From contig NZ_JACLCP010000004.1 of assembly GCF_014243395.1 (NCBI RefSeq), positions 248,001 through 312,000 of the forward strand: DNA of 64,000 nucleotides, read 5' to 3'. Each line of letters opens with the position of its first letter. Positions within the stretch are counted from its first letter, which is position 1. The notes beneath the pieces were generated by a model. It had not been told where the DNA came from, did not search any database, and worked only from the letters and a program-made list of their open reading frames with translations. Positions 24,478 through 33,538 of the stretch are shown here, one piece after another. Source of the stretch: Winogradskyella flava (GTDB lineage: Bacteria > Bacteroidota > Bacteroidia > Flavobacteriales > Flavobacteriaceae). Made by a program: the position numbers and the translations under genes.

Positions 24478-26997
24478 TTAGTTTTTGAGTGTTGTTTTAT
24501 CCTCTTTTCCTGCCGAAAGCATATTGGCAAAAAGGCGATAAGCTCCAGAAACACCGGCGGGGAATTCCCTGAAAAAACTCAACCCAGTGTAGATGTAATT
24601 ACCTTTCCCATATTTGGCTACTAGTAGGCTACCTTGCTTAGAATCTTCACCTTTATCATTCATTGCTAATAGTGGTGTAAAGTCTTCTGACCATTGGTTA
24701 GGGAAGTACAAACCACGTTCTTGCACCCAGCCTTCAAAATCTTGAGTAGTTATTTTATTTGGGAAATTAAGAAGAGGATGATTGGGGTCTAAAATGCTCA
24801 CGTCAGCACTTTCATCCGTCACTCGATCTCTTGATAATTGTAGGGTGTATGGTGCGATGTTGTCCGTTTTAATGCGTCTACTAGTATTGTATTGTACAAT
24901 CATGTTACCACCTTCTTTAACATAGTCTAACAAGAATTTTTGTTTGAATTTTAATTCATCCAAAATATTATAAGCTCTAATACCAACAACAACAGCATCA
25001 AAATTTACTAGATTTTCTGCTGAAATTTGTTCTGGTTCAATAACAGTGACATTATAGCCTATTTGACGTAAACTTTCAGGAACCACATCACCTGCACCTT
25101 CGATGTAACCGATGTTATTTCCTCGCTTTTCAATATCTAATCTTACGACCTTACTTACACTTGGCATCAACACGCTTTGGTAAGGAATGTGCGCATAATC
25201 GATCTCTATCAATTCATCAGTGTAAAACTCGTCATTAAAGTTTACCATTGGTGTAATTAAACCCTCACTTTGATTTTTTGGTGGAATAACTGTAAATACT
25301 AATTTTTGAATATCACCCTTATTGGCAATTTCAATTTTTTGCTTTTGTGGATAGACGCTCCAATCATTCGGATATGCCATTTCAACATAGCCCTCAACAG
25401 CATCTCTACTTGCTCTAACAATAACTTCAATATCCTTTTGCTGATCGTTTTCAAAAATAAACACTTTGTCTGCTAAGCTTGCTGACACTGGCGGAACAAT
25501 CTCAAAGGGTCTGTACAGTTCACCTTTGTCAGGCTTCGAATAGCGATAGACCACAGGCTTCGTTATCGTAATTGGTGTTCCTTGAATATTAAGGTTGAAG
25601 TCTACAAACACGGCTCTTGGTGTTTCAGGAAGCCCTATCCACTCAGGATTGTCAACATGATACATGCCTAAGGTGCTTTTTTTGTTAAGCCAATAAGGTG
25701 TGGTGTAGTTTATATCTTTTGGAATATTGATACCTTCGTCAAAGTTTAAACGTTGATTCTTCGACATTTCCATATTCTTTGAGATGCCCGTGTTTAAAGT
25801 CGATAAATTGAAGGATAACAGATCGATTTTTGCATCACTTCTATTTAGTGCTTCAATACGCAAGCCTACTGTAGACTCTGGTGACGCTTGAGGCGTATCA
25901 GCGGAAACTTCTATGTATAAACCAGCGCAAGCTTCAATAATACTTTTTAGTTCTTTGGTCTTAATGATCTTCCAGTGTCCGTCTTTCACATTTAGTAGCA
26001 GTTTATAAGCTTCTAAAAGTTGAGGTAGGTGAGAGGCAGGATTCACGAAATTAAAGTTGGATTCAATGGTATTGAGAATATTGCCAATAGCTTGCCCATC
26101 TTTAATTCTATTCCAAGAGGTGTCGATACCAGCAAATACATCATTGCTGTCATCTAAAGGGTCGCCTTTAAGAAATTCAATGTACTCGTCTTGTGTGCCA
26201 CGAGTCGTAAGTCGACCAAAACCTTGACATAGATGTTGACTACTCGCTAGGGATGCTACCTCGTTATTAGATAAACCTTTTGACGGGTAGTACACGCCAA
26301 TATCAAAACTTAGCATATTGCTTTTATCAATTTTATCGAATGCTTCTCTACTCCCATAACGCCACCAAGAGGTGTTGTAAAATAAACGTTTGGGCTGCCA
26401 AGTTTCTGTTCTTTCTAATTGTGAAGTATATTTTGTTGGATCATTTGCGAGATCAAATGCTTCCATACTTAACATGGCAGAGCTTGTATGGTGACCGTGT
26501 GTTTGGCCTGCGCGTCTATGATCGAATCGGTTAATGATAATATCTGGTTTAAACTCGCGAATGGCCCAAACCACATCGGAAAGTACGTCGTCCTTATTCC
26601 AGATCTCCAAGGTTTCATCTGGGTGTTTGGAATAGCCAAAATCGTTGGCTCTGGTAAAGCGTTGTTCCCCACCATCGACACGTCTAGCGGCTAGGAGTTC
26701 TTGGGTTCTAATCACACCAAGGAGCTCCCTGATTTCAGGTCCAATAAGATTCTGTCCACCATCACCACGTGTTAATGACAAATAGGCTGTACGTGCCTTA
26801 ACATGGTTGGACATGTACGAAATTAAGCGTGTATTTTCATCATCTGGATGTGCTGCGATATATAATACCGAGCCTAAAACATTGAGTTTTTGGATGGCTT
26901 CGTAAATCTCTGAGGAATTTAGTTTTTTTGGTTGTTGTGCTGGTAAAGAAACTATAGTGCCTAGGAGTAGTAAAAGGCAAAGTTTGATGTGGCGCAT
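24478..26997 (-). CDS. Secreted PIG-L family deacetylase with C-terminal ThuA/GATase-like domain
   Basis: The 839-residue protein has a signal peptide (MRHIKLCLLLLLGTIVSLPA), then a LmbE/PIG-L domain (residues about 38-300) with the metal motif AAHPDDENTRLISYM and a distal HGHHTSSAMLSME. The middle resembles Ig-like or NPCBM-type beta domains. The last 230 residues (IGYIEGAGDVVPESLRQIGY, FDAVVVGIRAYNILDELKFK) resemble the ThuA/class I amidotransferase-like fold. The enzyme probably removes N-acetyl groups from amino sugars outside the cytoplasm. It heads the operon with the symporter and Gfo/Idh enzyme, which could import and oxidise the product. Confidence 0.88.
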   Translation of the reverse strand: MRHIKLCLLLLLGTIVSLPAQQPKKLNSSEIYEAIQKLNVLGSVLYIAAHPDDENTRLISYMSNHVKARTAYLSLTRGDGGQNLIGPEIRELLGVIRTQELLAARRVDGGEQRFTRANDFGYSKHPDETLEIWNKDDVLSDVVWAIREFKPDIIINRFDHRRAGQTHGHHTSSAMLSMEAFDLANDPTKYTSQLERTETWQPKRLFYNTSWWRYGSREAFDKIDKSNMLSFDIGVYYPSKGLSNNEVASLASSQHLCQGFGRLTTRGTQDEYIEFLKGDPLDDSNDVFAGIDTSWNRIKDGQAIGNILNTIESNFNFVNPASHLPQLLEAYKLLLNVKDGHWKIIKTKELKSIIEACAGLYIEVSADTPQASPESTVGLRIEALNRSDAKIDLLSFNLSTLNTGISKNMEMSKNQRLNFDEGINIPKDINYTTPYWLNKKSTLGMYHVDNPEWIGLPETPRAVFVDFNLNIQGTPITITKPVVYRYSKPDKGELYRPFEIVPPVSASLADKVFIFENDQQKDIEVIVRASRDAVEGYVEMAYPNDWSVYPQKQKIEIANKGDIQKLVFTVIPPKNQSEGLITPMVNFNDEFYTDELIEIDYAHIPYQSVLMPSVSKVVRLDIEKRGNNIGYIEGAGDVVPESLRQIGYNVTVIEPEQISAENLVNFDAVVVGIRAYNILDELKFKQKFLLDYVKEGGNMIVQYNTSRRIKTDNIAPYTLQLSRDRVTDESADVSILDPNHPLLNFPNKITTQDFEGWVQERGLYFPNQWSEDFTPLLAMNDKGEDSKQGSLLVAKYGKGNYIYTGLSFFREFPAGVSGAYRLFANMLSAGKEDKTTLKN

Positions 26998-27021
26998 TGT
27001 ATGTGTTAGTTAGTTGCTTCC

Positions 27022-27029
27022 CAAATATA
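27022..27029 (-). promoter_or_regulatory. -7 box of the PIG-L operon
   Basis: Minus-strand TATATTTG, a full match to TAnnTTTG, lies 25 nt upstream of the ATG at 26997. Confidence 0.6.
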
Positions 27030-27086
27030 TAAAAGTCAACGTTTTTGACCTTAGTTTTAGGTTTTGTTTAACGGTTATCGTTTTAT

Positions 27087-28172
27087 TCAACGTAGCCACT
27101 TTTTCCGCTTAAAATAAAACAACAATCCAACAAACATTAAGAGCATGACACCAAGCAGTACAAAATAGCCATAACGATATTCTAGTTCGGGAATGTATTT
27201 AAAATTCATACCGTAGAGTCCTGCGAGAAAGGTGAGTGGTATAAAAATAGAAGACATTATGGTTAGAACTTTCATGACCTCGTTCATCTTGTTACTAATG
27301 GTGGTCATGTACATATCCATTAAACTCCAGATCATTTCACGATAAATATCTATATTTTCTGACACTTGAATTAAATGATCATAAACATCTCTGTAATAAG
27401 TGATTGTGCGCTTATAAATTAAACGATGCTCACCTTTTTCAATACGACTTATAATTTCACGTAATGGAAAGATCGCACGACGTACTTTTAGAATTTCACG
27501 TTTTAACTGTTGCACTTCCACATTGATATCTTCACGAGCATTTCCTGTGAATAATTCTGTCTCCAAATCCTCAATCTTATTGCCCAAGGTTTCGATGATG
27601 CTGAAGTAATTATCTACAACCGCATCAATAAGTGCATACATTAAGTAATCGGATTTTAAACCTCGAATTCTACCATTTGCATAACGCAATCGATCTCTAA
27701 TGTGTCCAAATACATCACCTTCGGATTCTTGAAAAGTCAATACATAATTTTTACCCAAAACCAAACACACTTGTTCTATAACAATATTTTCTTTATCATC
27801 GTAATAGAGCATTTTTAATACCACAAAGAGGTAATCATCGTAAATGTCAATTTTTGGTCTTTGAGTGGTGTTTACGATATCCTCAAGCACCAAAGGATGC
27901 AAGTCGTATTGTTTGCCAATCGCTTCAATTTTATCAGTGTGCTTTAAGCCATCGACATTAATCCAGGTGACAGAATCGGTATCTTTATAATTAATGACAT
28001 CTTCAATATTTAAAAGAATTGATTCTTCAATATTTTCCTTGGTATAATCGAAGCATTCTAAATGAAAGTCTTTATCGGATTTTTTACCAGTATAGACCAG
28101 AGTGCCTGGTACTTGTCCTATATGTTTTTTGTACTCTTCGGTACGTTTCTTTTTAGCGCTTTTTCTAACCAT
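27087..28172 (-). CDS. corA: Magnesium/cobalt transporter CorA
   Basis: The 361-residue protein has the long cytoplasmic N-terminal domain, a coiled-coil helix (EVQQLKREILKVRRAIFPLR) and two C-terminal membrane helices with the GMN signature in FLAGLYGMNFKYIPELEYRY. The Lys/Arg-rich tail LLFYFKRKKWLR is typical. It forms a pentameric Mg2+ channel in the inner membrane. It follows the MscS-like gene by 2 nt, implying cotranscription. Confidence 0.95.
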   Translation of the reverse strand: MVRKSAKKKRTEEYKKHIGQVPGTLVYTGKKSDKDFHLECFDYTKENIEESILLNIEDVINYKDTDSVTWINVDGLKHTDKIEAIGKQYDLHPLVLEDIVNTTQRPKIDIYDDYLFVVLKMLYYDDKENIVIEQVCLVLGKNYVLTFQESEGDVFGHIRDRLRYANGRIRGLKSDYLMYALIDAVVDNYFSIIETLGNKIEDLETELFTGNAREDINVEVQQLKREILKVRRAIFPLREIISRIEKGEHRLIYKRTITYYRDVYDHLIQVSENIDIYREMIWSLMDMYMTTISNKMNEVMKVLTIMSSIFIPLTFLAGLYGMNFKYIPELEYRYGYFVLLGVMLLMFVGLLFYFKRKKWLR

Positions 28173-28174
28173 AT

Positions 28175-28708
28175 TTAAAGAATACTGCTATCATCTAGTG
28201 CGTCTTTCTCCATTAAAGTTACTGCTTTTTGAAGAATAAGATTATTGGGATAGGTAACCAGATCGCCATTATCTTCTCTTAAGATAAGCTGAAACGCTCT
28301 TATGTCCTCAATGATAGCTTCTACTGGATAGTCTTTGTCATGGATTTTAATTTTGTCGCCTACTTTATAAGGAAACGAAAAGAACATGATTACACCAGAA
28401 GTAACGTTGCTGAGAATAGACCATATAGCGAAGAGTGCAATACCAATAACAGCAAAAACAGATGAAAACACCAAGGTGATATCATTGGTGTCGGCACCAA
28501 GGATAAAAGCTTCAATAAGCAGGCCTATTAAAAATATAGTGACGGTTGCATAGCGCCCAATTAAATTGGCTCTTGCTTCCGTAGTACCGCTTTTCTTTCC
28601 TATTTTCTTTACGGTAATAACAATAATTGCCCTAATCACTAGAAGGACAATGAGCAGAAATGCTGTATAAATAATTTCCGTTCTATAACTGTTAAAGACA
28701 TCTGACAT
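28175..28708 (-). CDS. Small mechanosensitive ion channel (MscS) family protein
   Basis: The 177-residue protein has two or three N-terminal helices and an MscS pore/beta segment (FAIWSILSNVTSGVIMFFSF, then PYKVGDKIKIHDKDYPVEAI and NGDLVTYPNNLILQKAV). It lacks the large C-terminal alpha/beta cage of E. coli MscS, so it is a minimal form. It would release solutes on hypo-osmotic shock, or be regulated through other means. It precedes corA by 2 nt. Confidence 0.9.
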   Translation of the reverse strand: MSDVFNSYRTEIIYTAFLLIVLLVIRAIIVITVKKIGKKSGTTEARANLIGRYATVTIFLIGLLIEAFILGADTNDITLVFSSVFAVIGIALFAIWSILSNVTSGVIMFFSFPYKVGDKIKIHDKDYPVEAIIEDIRAFQLILREDNGDLVTYPNNLILQKAVTLMEKDALDDSSIL

Positions 28709-28730
28709 GCTAAAGCGAATTTGGCTCTAA

Positions 28731-28738
28731 CAAATATA
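28731..28738 (-). promoter_or_regulatory. -7 box of the mscS-corA operon
   Basis: Minus-strand TATATTTG lies 23 nt upstream of the ATG at 28708, a full consensus match. Confidence 0.6.
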
Positions 28739-28746
28739 ACTTTAAT

Positions 28747-29670
28747 TTATTGCAATTTTAGTGTTACTCTAAGGTCTTCATCTGCATTACTATTTTTACT
28801 CCAATAGGGAGAAGTAATAGATTCTAACTTAGTTGCTTTCGTTTTTAGGGTCTGTGCAGATGAACCATAACCACTTACTGATATCTCTTCCCAACCGTTT
28901 ATTTCAAACGGAAACTGGGGATTGAATTGAATTTTTAACGTCCTATTTAGATCAGGATATGATAAAGTGTAAGTCCCATTGTCTAAACTTGCAATCGCTT
29001 TGTAGGCTTTAATAGCTTTATGCCTTAATCTGGTATATTCTAATGATGGAATAATATCTATTTCTCCTGTAGGCAAACTTTTTGGGTCGATACGCAATTT
29101 TGTCCATAGCTCATTTTCTGTCCAAGTCTTCTCAATGTTGAAATTTTGATCTGCTTCATTTTGAAAGTAGGAGTGAGACATGATTTCAAAATCCCTGCGA
29201 TTATTCAGCTGTGTATAAACATGTCCGCACCATTCTTGTATCGAAGCTGAAACTTTTATAGCATGTTCATTATTGACCACAGGATAAAATGTGCTTTGCA
29301 TAATGGAATATGGATAAATACCAGTGTTAAAATTTTTGGTAGCGTTCAATTTTAAAACAGGTGTATTTTTCTTACTATAAGTATCTGCTTTGACTTGTTC
29401 TCCTGGAAGAAAATCCTCTGTCACAAAAACCATTACAGCTGTACCATCTCGCATTTCGCCATAACGCGCTTGTTCTAATTTGTAGGATGTGATTTCAGCT
29501 TCACCATTGTACCAATAGTCTTTAAACTCCTTTGAGAGCATAGTTTTTGGAAGAATAGTTTCTGCTTTGGTTTCAGATATGGCTAGAGTTTCTGAAGTTT
29601 CGGATTTACTTTCTTTGCAGGAATTTATAATAAGGAATGATAAGCATAATAAAAAAGATAGCTTCTTCAT
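28747..29670 (-). CDS. Lipoprotein of unknown function
   Basis: The 307-residue protein begins with a lipoprotein signal (MKKLSFLLCLSFLIINSC, Cys at residue 18) followed by a Ser/Glu-rich linker and a domain with YWYNGEAEITSYKLEQARYG and VSASIQEWCGHVYTQLNNRR. It has no family name that I know; similar flavobacterial proteins are sometimes mislabelled as septum formation inhibitor because of their position beside maf. It should be anchored to the inner or outer membrane facing the periplasm. A consensus promoter lies 57 nt upstream. Confidence 0.8.
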   Translation of the reverse strand: MKKLSFLLCLSFLIINSCKESKSETSETLAISETKAETILPKTMLSKEFKDYWYNGEAEITSYKLEQARYGEMRDGTAVMVFVTEDFLPGEQVKADTYSKKNTPVLKLNATKNFNTGIYPYSIMQSTFYPVVNNEHAIKVSASIQEWCGHVYTQLNNRRDFEIMSHSYFQNEADQNFNIEKTWTENELWTKLRIDPKSLPTGEIDIIPSLEYTRLRHKAIKAYKAIASLDNGTYTLSYPDLNRTLKIQFNPQFPFEINGWEEISVSGYGSSAQTLKTKATKLESITSPYWSKNSNADEDLRVTLKLQ

Positions 29671-29726
29671 AGTATGATATATTTAGATTCTGAAAATAGC
29701 TCAGAATGACAAATTCTTTAATATTG

Positions 29727-29734
29727 CAAAGTTA
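29727..29734 (-). promoter_or_regulatory. -7 box of the lipoprotein gene
   Basis: Minus-strand TAACTTTG lies in the 69-nt gap between maf and the lipoprotein gene. Confidence 0.6.
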
Positions 29735-29739
29735 CTATC

Positions 29740-30333
29740 CTACTTACCGTCTGCAATGATATTTAACGTTTCGTAAAGTAAATGTGTTGGTAGTCCGACT
29801 ACGTTGTTATAAGAGCCTTCGATTTTTATAATTCCAATGGCACCAATCCATTCTTGTATGCCATAAGCACCAGCTTTGTCAAAGGGCTTACAGGTGTTGA
29901 TGTAATACCAAATTTCATCATCTGTTAGTGCCTTAAACGTCACTTCAGTGGTTGTGTTCACTAGCTTTTGAGAGGAACTTTGAGTAAAGCATATTGAGGT
30001 CATCACGTCGTGTGTTTTGTCACTCAACGACGTAATCATTCTAAAAGCATCGTCGGCATCCTTTGGCTTTTCAATAGCCTTGCCATTCAACCAAACGATA
30101 GTATCACTTGTTATCAAAATGTCTTTAGGTTGAAGCTCATCCATAAAAGCTTCGGCTTTTAATTTTGCCAAATAGTCGGTAATTTCCGTGCCCTTTAAAT
30201 GCTTTGGGTAGCGTTCTTCAATAGGTTTCAGTCTTATTTCAAAGTCGATATTCATGGATTGTAAAAACGCATGACGTCTAGGTGAGGCAGAAGCTAAGAT
30301 GATATTAAATCCTTTGAGTTTTTGGTTCAGCAT
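29740..30333 (-). CDS. maf: Maf family nucleoside-triphosphate pyrophosphatase
   Basis: The 197-residue protein starts with the Maf signature ILASASPRRHAFLQS and has TSDTIVWLNGKAIEKPKDAD plus GAYGIQEWIGAIGIIKIEGS. Maf proteins hydrolyse non-canonical or dNTP/UTP-type nucleotides to monophosphates; the Q/E pattern resembles YhdE-type (dTTP/UTP) enzymes. It lies 1 nt after the UbiA gene, so the two are cotranscribed with kdsC upstream. Confidence 0.93.
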   Translation of the reverse strand: MLNQKLKGFNIILASASPRRHAFLQSMNIDFEIRLKPIEERYPKHLKGTEITDYLAKLKAEAFMDELQPKDILITSDTIVWLNGKAIEKPKDADDAFRMITSLSDKTHDVMTSICFTQSSSQKLVNTTTEVTFKALTDDEIWYYINTCKPFDKAGAYGIQEWIGAIGIIKIEGSYNNVVGLPTHLLYETLNIIADGK

Positions 30334-30334
30334 A

Positions 30335-31261
30335 TTACTTTAAGATATAAGCATAGAGAAGCATCGAAAGCATTCCAGTGAGCATGACCAACTTCAATAG
30401 TAGGCTTACATGCTTGTAATGAGATTTTTGCTCTGCACTAAACAATTTTATGGTCACATAGATTAAAGGTGCTATAACGAAAACTAAAAAATATCCCACA
30501 AGTAATTGCTGTTTGAATAAATTAGCAATAACATAATACACCACAGCGCATAAAGGAATAAGCGATAGCACAAATACGATTTTATTGGTGCGTTCCCGAC
30601 CTAATACAATCGGAAGCGTTTGTATACCTACCTTGTGGTCTCCATCAATATCCTCGATATCTTTGACCAATTCCCTAATAAAGTTAATCATAAAGGCAAA
30701 GATGGCATAGTCTAATATAATCTGGAAAAAGAAGATTTGAATCTCCCTGTTGGCGTCATTAATTACTGGCAGGAGTTCAAAAATACCAACCAATAGCATG
30801 CTTAAAGAAACCACCAATGACACAACAATATTGCCAACCAATAGTATCTGCTTTAAGTAAGATGAATAGATGTAAAGCAAGGCGGAAGCAATAAAGAAGA
30901 TCACGAAAAAGCCTGATTTATTAATACCATTAGACAAGTAGAACCCAATACCTACACCAATAATATTAAGAGCAATAAAAAATCGAAGTGCTATTTTTTC
31001 AGGAATATGTTTGTTGATAATTACTTGGTTGGGTTTATTAATATGGTCTGCTTCGACATCATAGATATCATTGATCACATAACCACCAGCCGCAATACAT
31101 ATAGTGGCAAATACTAATAAGAAAAATGCCAAAGGGCTTAATGTGGTAATAACGCCATGACTTTCAAAAAAGGGGAGAAGTAGTGCGTATTTTATTAAGA
31201 TTTGTACAAGAGCAATCATTAATAAGTTTTTCCAACGAATTAAATTTAGAAAATGAATCAT
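30335..31261 (-). CDS. UbiA family prenyltransferase (geranylgeranylglycerol-phosphate geranylgeranyltransferase-like)
   Basis: The 308-residue protein has eight or nine membrane helices and the two Asp-rich motifs of UbiA enzymes: NDIYDVEADHINKPN (residues about 65-79) and DIEDIDGDHKVGIQTLP. It transfers a polyprenyl group from diphosphate to an acceptor; Bacteroidota members are usually annotated as geranylgeranylglycerol-phosphate transferases, but the acceptor is not proven. It is embedded in the kdsC-maf gene string. Confidence 0.85.
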   Translation of the reverse strand: MIHFLNLIRWKNLLMIALVQILIKYALLLPFFESHGVITTLSPLAFFLLVFATICIAAGGYVINDIYDVEADHINKPNQVIINKHIPEKIALRFFIALNIIGVGIGFYLSNGINKSGFFVIFFIASALLYIYSSYLKQILLVGNIVVSLVVSLSMLLVGIFELLPVINDANREIQIFFFQIILDYAIFAFMINFIRELVKDIEDIDGDHKVGIQTLPIVLGRERTNKIVFVLSLIPLCAVVYYVIANLFKQQLLVGYFLVFVIAPLIYVTIKLFSAEQKSHYKHVSLLLKLVMLTGMLSMLLYAYILK

Positions 31262-31268
31262 TTTAGGA

Positions 31269-31583
31269 TTACCGAGATATAATTTGATTGATTAAATAAT
31301 AGGCTATGTAAGCAATAATGGCAAAAACAATAAGACTTACAATAGTGGTTCTTATAAACAGTTTTCGTTCTTGTTTTCTTATTTTATCTTTAATTTTTTT
31401 TTTATCTTCTTTAGTCAGGTCTTTATGCATAAACTCCATTTCGTAATGGAGGTGTGCTTCAAGATCCAACTTTTCCTTATACACAGAAAAGGGCGTACTC
31501 GTCTTTTGGTTAAAGGTTGCCTGATTGTTGCCAAAACCTATATAACCAAATCCTGTACTATGTCTTCTGGTTCTTCGTCCCAT
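31269..31583 (-). CDS. Small single-span membrane protein of unknown function
   Basis: The 104-residue protein has a basic N-terminus (MGRRTRRHSTGFGYIGFGNN), a charged helical stretch (LTKEDKKKIKDKIRKQERKL) and one C-terminal membrane helix (TTIVSLIVFAIIAYIAYYLI). I recognise no domain. It sits between kdsC (6-nt gap) and the UbiA gene (7-nt gap). Confidence 0.7.
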   Translation of the reverse strand: MGRRTRRHSTGFGYIGFGNNQATFNQKTSTPFSVYKEKLDLEAHLHYEMEFMHKDLTKEDKKKIKDKIRKQERKLFIRTTIVSLIVFAIIAYIAYYLINQIISR

Positions 31584-31589
31584 CTGTAT

Positions 31590-32123
31590 TTAGTCATATT
31601 TGGCATTAAAGTTTCCATTCCATTTTCCTTGGACTTTAAGTACCTGTTCAATGACATCCCTAACGGCACCTTTGCCACCTTTTTTATGTGAAATATATTT
31701 TGAAATAGCCTTTATTTCTGGCACGGCATCCTGAGGGCAGCACGGTAAGCCCGATACCTTCATCACTGGATAATCAGGAATATCATCTCCCATATATAAC
31801 ATTTGAGTTGAGCCAATATTGTGCTTGCTCATATACGCGTTGAGTTGCTCTATTTTATTATGAGCACCTAAATAGATGTCCTTAATACCTAAACCAGTTA
31901 AACGCTTACGAACGCCTTCGTTTGAGCCACCAGAAATAATACAAACATTAAAGCCAGCATCAACAGCCGTTTTTAATGCAAACCCATCTTTGATGTTCAT
32001 AGTGCGGAGCATTTCGCCATCAGTAGTTACTGTAATTGTACCATCGGTTAATACGCCATCGACATCAAAAACAAAGGTGGTAATGTCTGCTAGGTATTCT
32101 TTGTAGCTTTTATCGTCATTCAT
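31590..32123 (-). CDS. kdsC: 3-deoxy-D-manno-octulosonate 8-phosphate phosphatase KdsC (HAD)
   Basis: The 177-residue protein has the HAD motif I FVFDVDGVLTDGTITVTTDG, motif II Ser in VCIISGGSNEGVRKR, and motif IV in LYMGDDIPDYPVMKVSGLP, all typical of the KdsC/YrbI group. It releases phosphate from KDO-8-P for lipopolysaccharide inner-core synthesis. It directly abuts the DUF2520 gene (0-nt gap). Confidence 0.92.
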   Translation of the reverse strand: MNDDKSYKEYLADITTFVFDVDGVLTDGTITVTTDGEMLRTMNIKDGFALKTAVDAGFNVCIISGGSNEGVRKRLTGLGIKDIYLGAHNKIEQLNAYMSKHNIGSTQMLYMGDDIPDYPVMKVSGLPCCPQDAVPEIKAISKYISHKKGGKGAVRDVIEQVLKVQGKWNGNFNAKYD

Positions 32124-32912
32124 CTATTTATTTTTTTTGGTCATTGAGCGTATCGAAATACCATGTGCTTTTTTAATTGAAGCGGTTAAGAGGTCATAAA
32201 TAGCTTTATGCTCGTCGGATTCTATTTGCTTTAGATGACGTTTAATCGTCTTTTTATCATTGCGTTTTGCAGGTCCAGTTTGTGCCGAGTAAGGCGACAT
32301 ATGCTGAACTTTCTTAGCGGTTTCTAGTATTAAAGGTTTCAAGATATCAAAATTAATGTTTTTGGCGTCACTAATTTCATGCGCAATACGATACAATTGA
32401 TTGGTAAAGTTATTGACAAATACTGCTGAAAGATGCAAGGTTTGTCGCTGCTCAGTATTGATTTTATAGGGTTTGCAGCCCAGCGCTTCTGCCAAATCTT
32501 TCATAAAAGGCATGTTGGCTTTCTCGGTGACCTCAATACAGATAGGAATGTCACAAAAATCTAATTCGGCATCCTTGGAAAAGGTTTGCAGCGGATAAAA
32601 TACTGCGCGCTGATTTTTTTTATCTAAATCATGAATGGACACACTTCCAGAGGTATGTGCTACTAGTCGATTCTCAAAAGGCAGTTCTTGGGATAATTTT
32701 GAAATGCTATCATCACTAACTGCCATAATATAGATATCAGCTTCTTTTAATGATTCTAATTGATCAATGGTGTCTACGTCATTGGCGAAAGATGAAATTG
32801 AGCTATACGTACGATTATACCATTGTATAACCGTAACAGCATTAGATGCCATAAAGGCCTTATATAAATGTGTGGCTACATTTCCTGCGCCGAGTAATAC
32901 AACAGATATCAT
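32124..32912 (-). CDS. Rossmann-like and DUF2520 domain-containing protein
   Basis: The 262-residue protein starts with an NAD-binding motif, VLLGAGNVATHLYKAF, and a C-terminal helical DUF2520 domain (LHLSAVFVNNFTNQLYRIAH, AQTGPAKRNDKKTIKRH). It resembles the 6-phosphogluconate-dehydrogenase-like superfamily; the reaction is unknown. First gene of the kdsC string, with a weak -7-like sequence (TATTTTTA) just upstream. Confidence 0.9.
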   Translation of the reverse strand: MISVVLLGAGNVATHLYKAFMASNAVTVIQWYNRTYSSISSFANDVDTIDQLESLKEADIYIMAVSDDSISKLSQELPFENRLVAHTSGSVSIHDLDKKNQRAVFYPLQTFSKDAELDFCDIPICIEVTEKANMPFMKDLAEALGCKPYKINTEQRQTLHLSAVFVNNFTNQLYRIAHEISDAKNINFDILKPLILETAKKVQHMSPYSAQTGPAKRNDKKTIKRHLKQIESDEHKAIYDLLTASIKKAHGISIRSMTKKNK

Positions 32913-32969
32913 ACTGTAAAAATAGTAAGATTATCTGTTTTGTGTAAACACTAAGATGATTAAAAACAA

Positions 32970-32977
32970 TAACTTTG
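32970..32977 (+). promoter_or_regulatory. -7 box of the truncated hemoglobin gene
   Basis: TAACTTTG matches TAnnTTTG only 5 nt upstream of the ATG at 32983, implying a leaderless or near-leaderless mRNA. Confidence 0.6.
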
Positions 32978-32982
32978 TTTGT

Positions 32983-33375
32983 ATGGGAAAACCAGATATA
33001 AAAACAAGAGAAGACGTTTACCAGCTAGTATCTCAATTTTATGCGAAAGTCAGAGAGGATGAAGTCTTAGGCCCTTTTTTTAATAATACCATAAAGGATT
33101 GGGATGCACACTTGGAGCATTTAACTACATTTTGGGAATCTAGTTTATTCTTAAAAACTAAATACTACGGAAACCCATTAGAAATGCACGTAAAGGTTGA
33201 TAAGTCCCATAATCATAGCATCACGGAATTGCATTTTGGCTTATGGTTAAACCTTTGGTATGAGACTATAGAAGCCCTTTTTGAGGGCGATTATGCCGAA
33301 AATGCCAAGCGTCGTGCTCGAAAAATGGGGACCTTTTTATATTTGAAAATTTTTGAGGCTAGGAACACACCATGA
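32983..33375 (+). CDS. Group III truncated hemoglobin
   Basis: The 130-residue protein starts MGKPDIKTREDVYQLVSQFY and contains the group III pattern LGPFFNNTIKDWDAHLEHLT, a central HVKVDKSHNHSITELHFGLW with the proximal-His region, and RARKMGTFLYLKIF. Truncated globins bind O2, NO or other ligands to heme. The frame is open from a codon at 32956, but the promoter box lies inside that extension, so I use 32983. It is divergent from the DUF2520 gene. Confidence 0.88.
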   Translation: MGKPDIKTREDVYQLVSQFYAKVREDEVLGPFFNNTIKDWDAHLEHLTTFWESSLFLKTKYYGNPLEMHVKVDKSHNHSITELHFGLWLNLWYETIEALFEGDYAENAKRRARKMGTFLYLKIFEARNTP

Positions 33376-33376
33376 G

Positions 33377-33420
33377 TTCTCGATACATTCCGACGCTTGG
33401 CATCGGAACACTCGAACTGA
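33377..33420. repeat. Candidate dispersed palindromic repeat
   Basis: GTTCTCGATACATTCCGA faces TCGGAACACTCGAAC around a 9-nt loop; the inner arms TTCCGA/TCGGAA are perfect. From memory this type of GATACAT...CTCGAACTGA sequence recurs between genes in flavobacteria. It may double as a terminator for the globin gene. Confidence 0.5.
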
Positions 33421-33538
33421 TATTCATTTCTACATCGTATTTTCAACTTCTATTGGGCTCTAAAAAATGAATTAATTTATTCTAGATTCATCTGAATTCG
33501 CGAATTTCGCATGTGTAATATCAACTAAATCATAAACA

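Noticed and set aside
28747-29670. Annotation as septum formation inhibitor
   Set aside because: It has a lipoprotein signal and no Maf motif; the real Maf is the neighbour at 29740.
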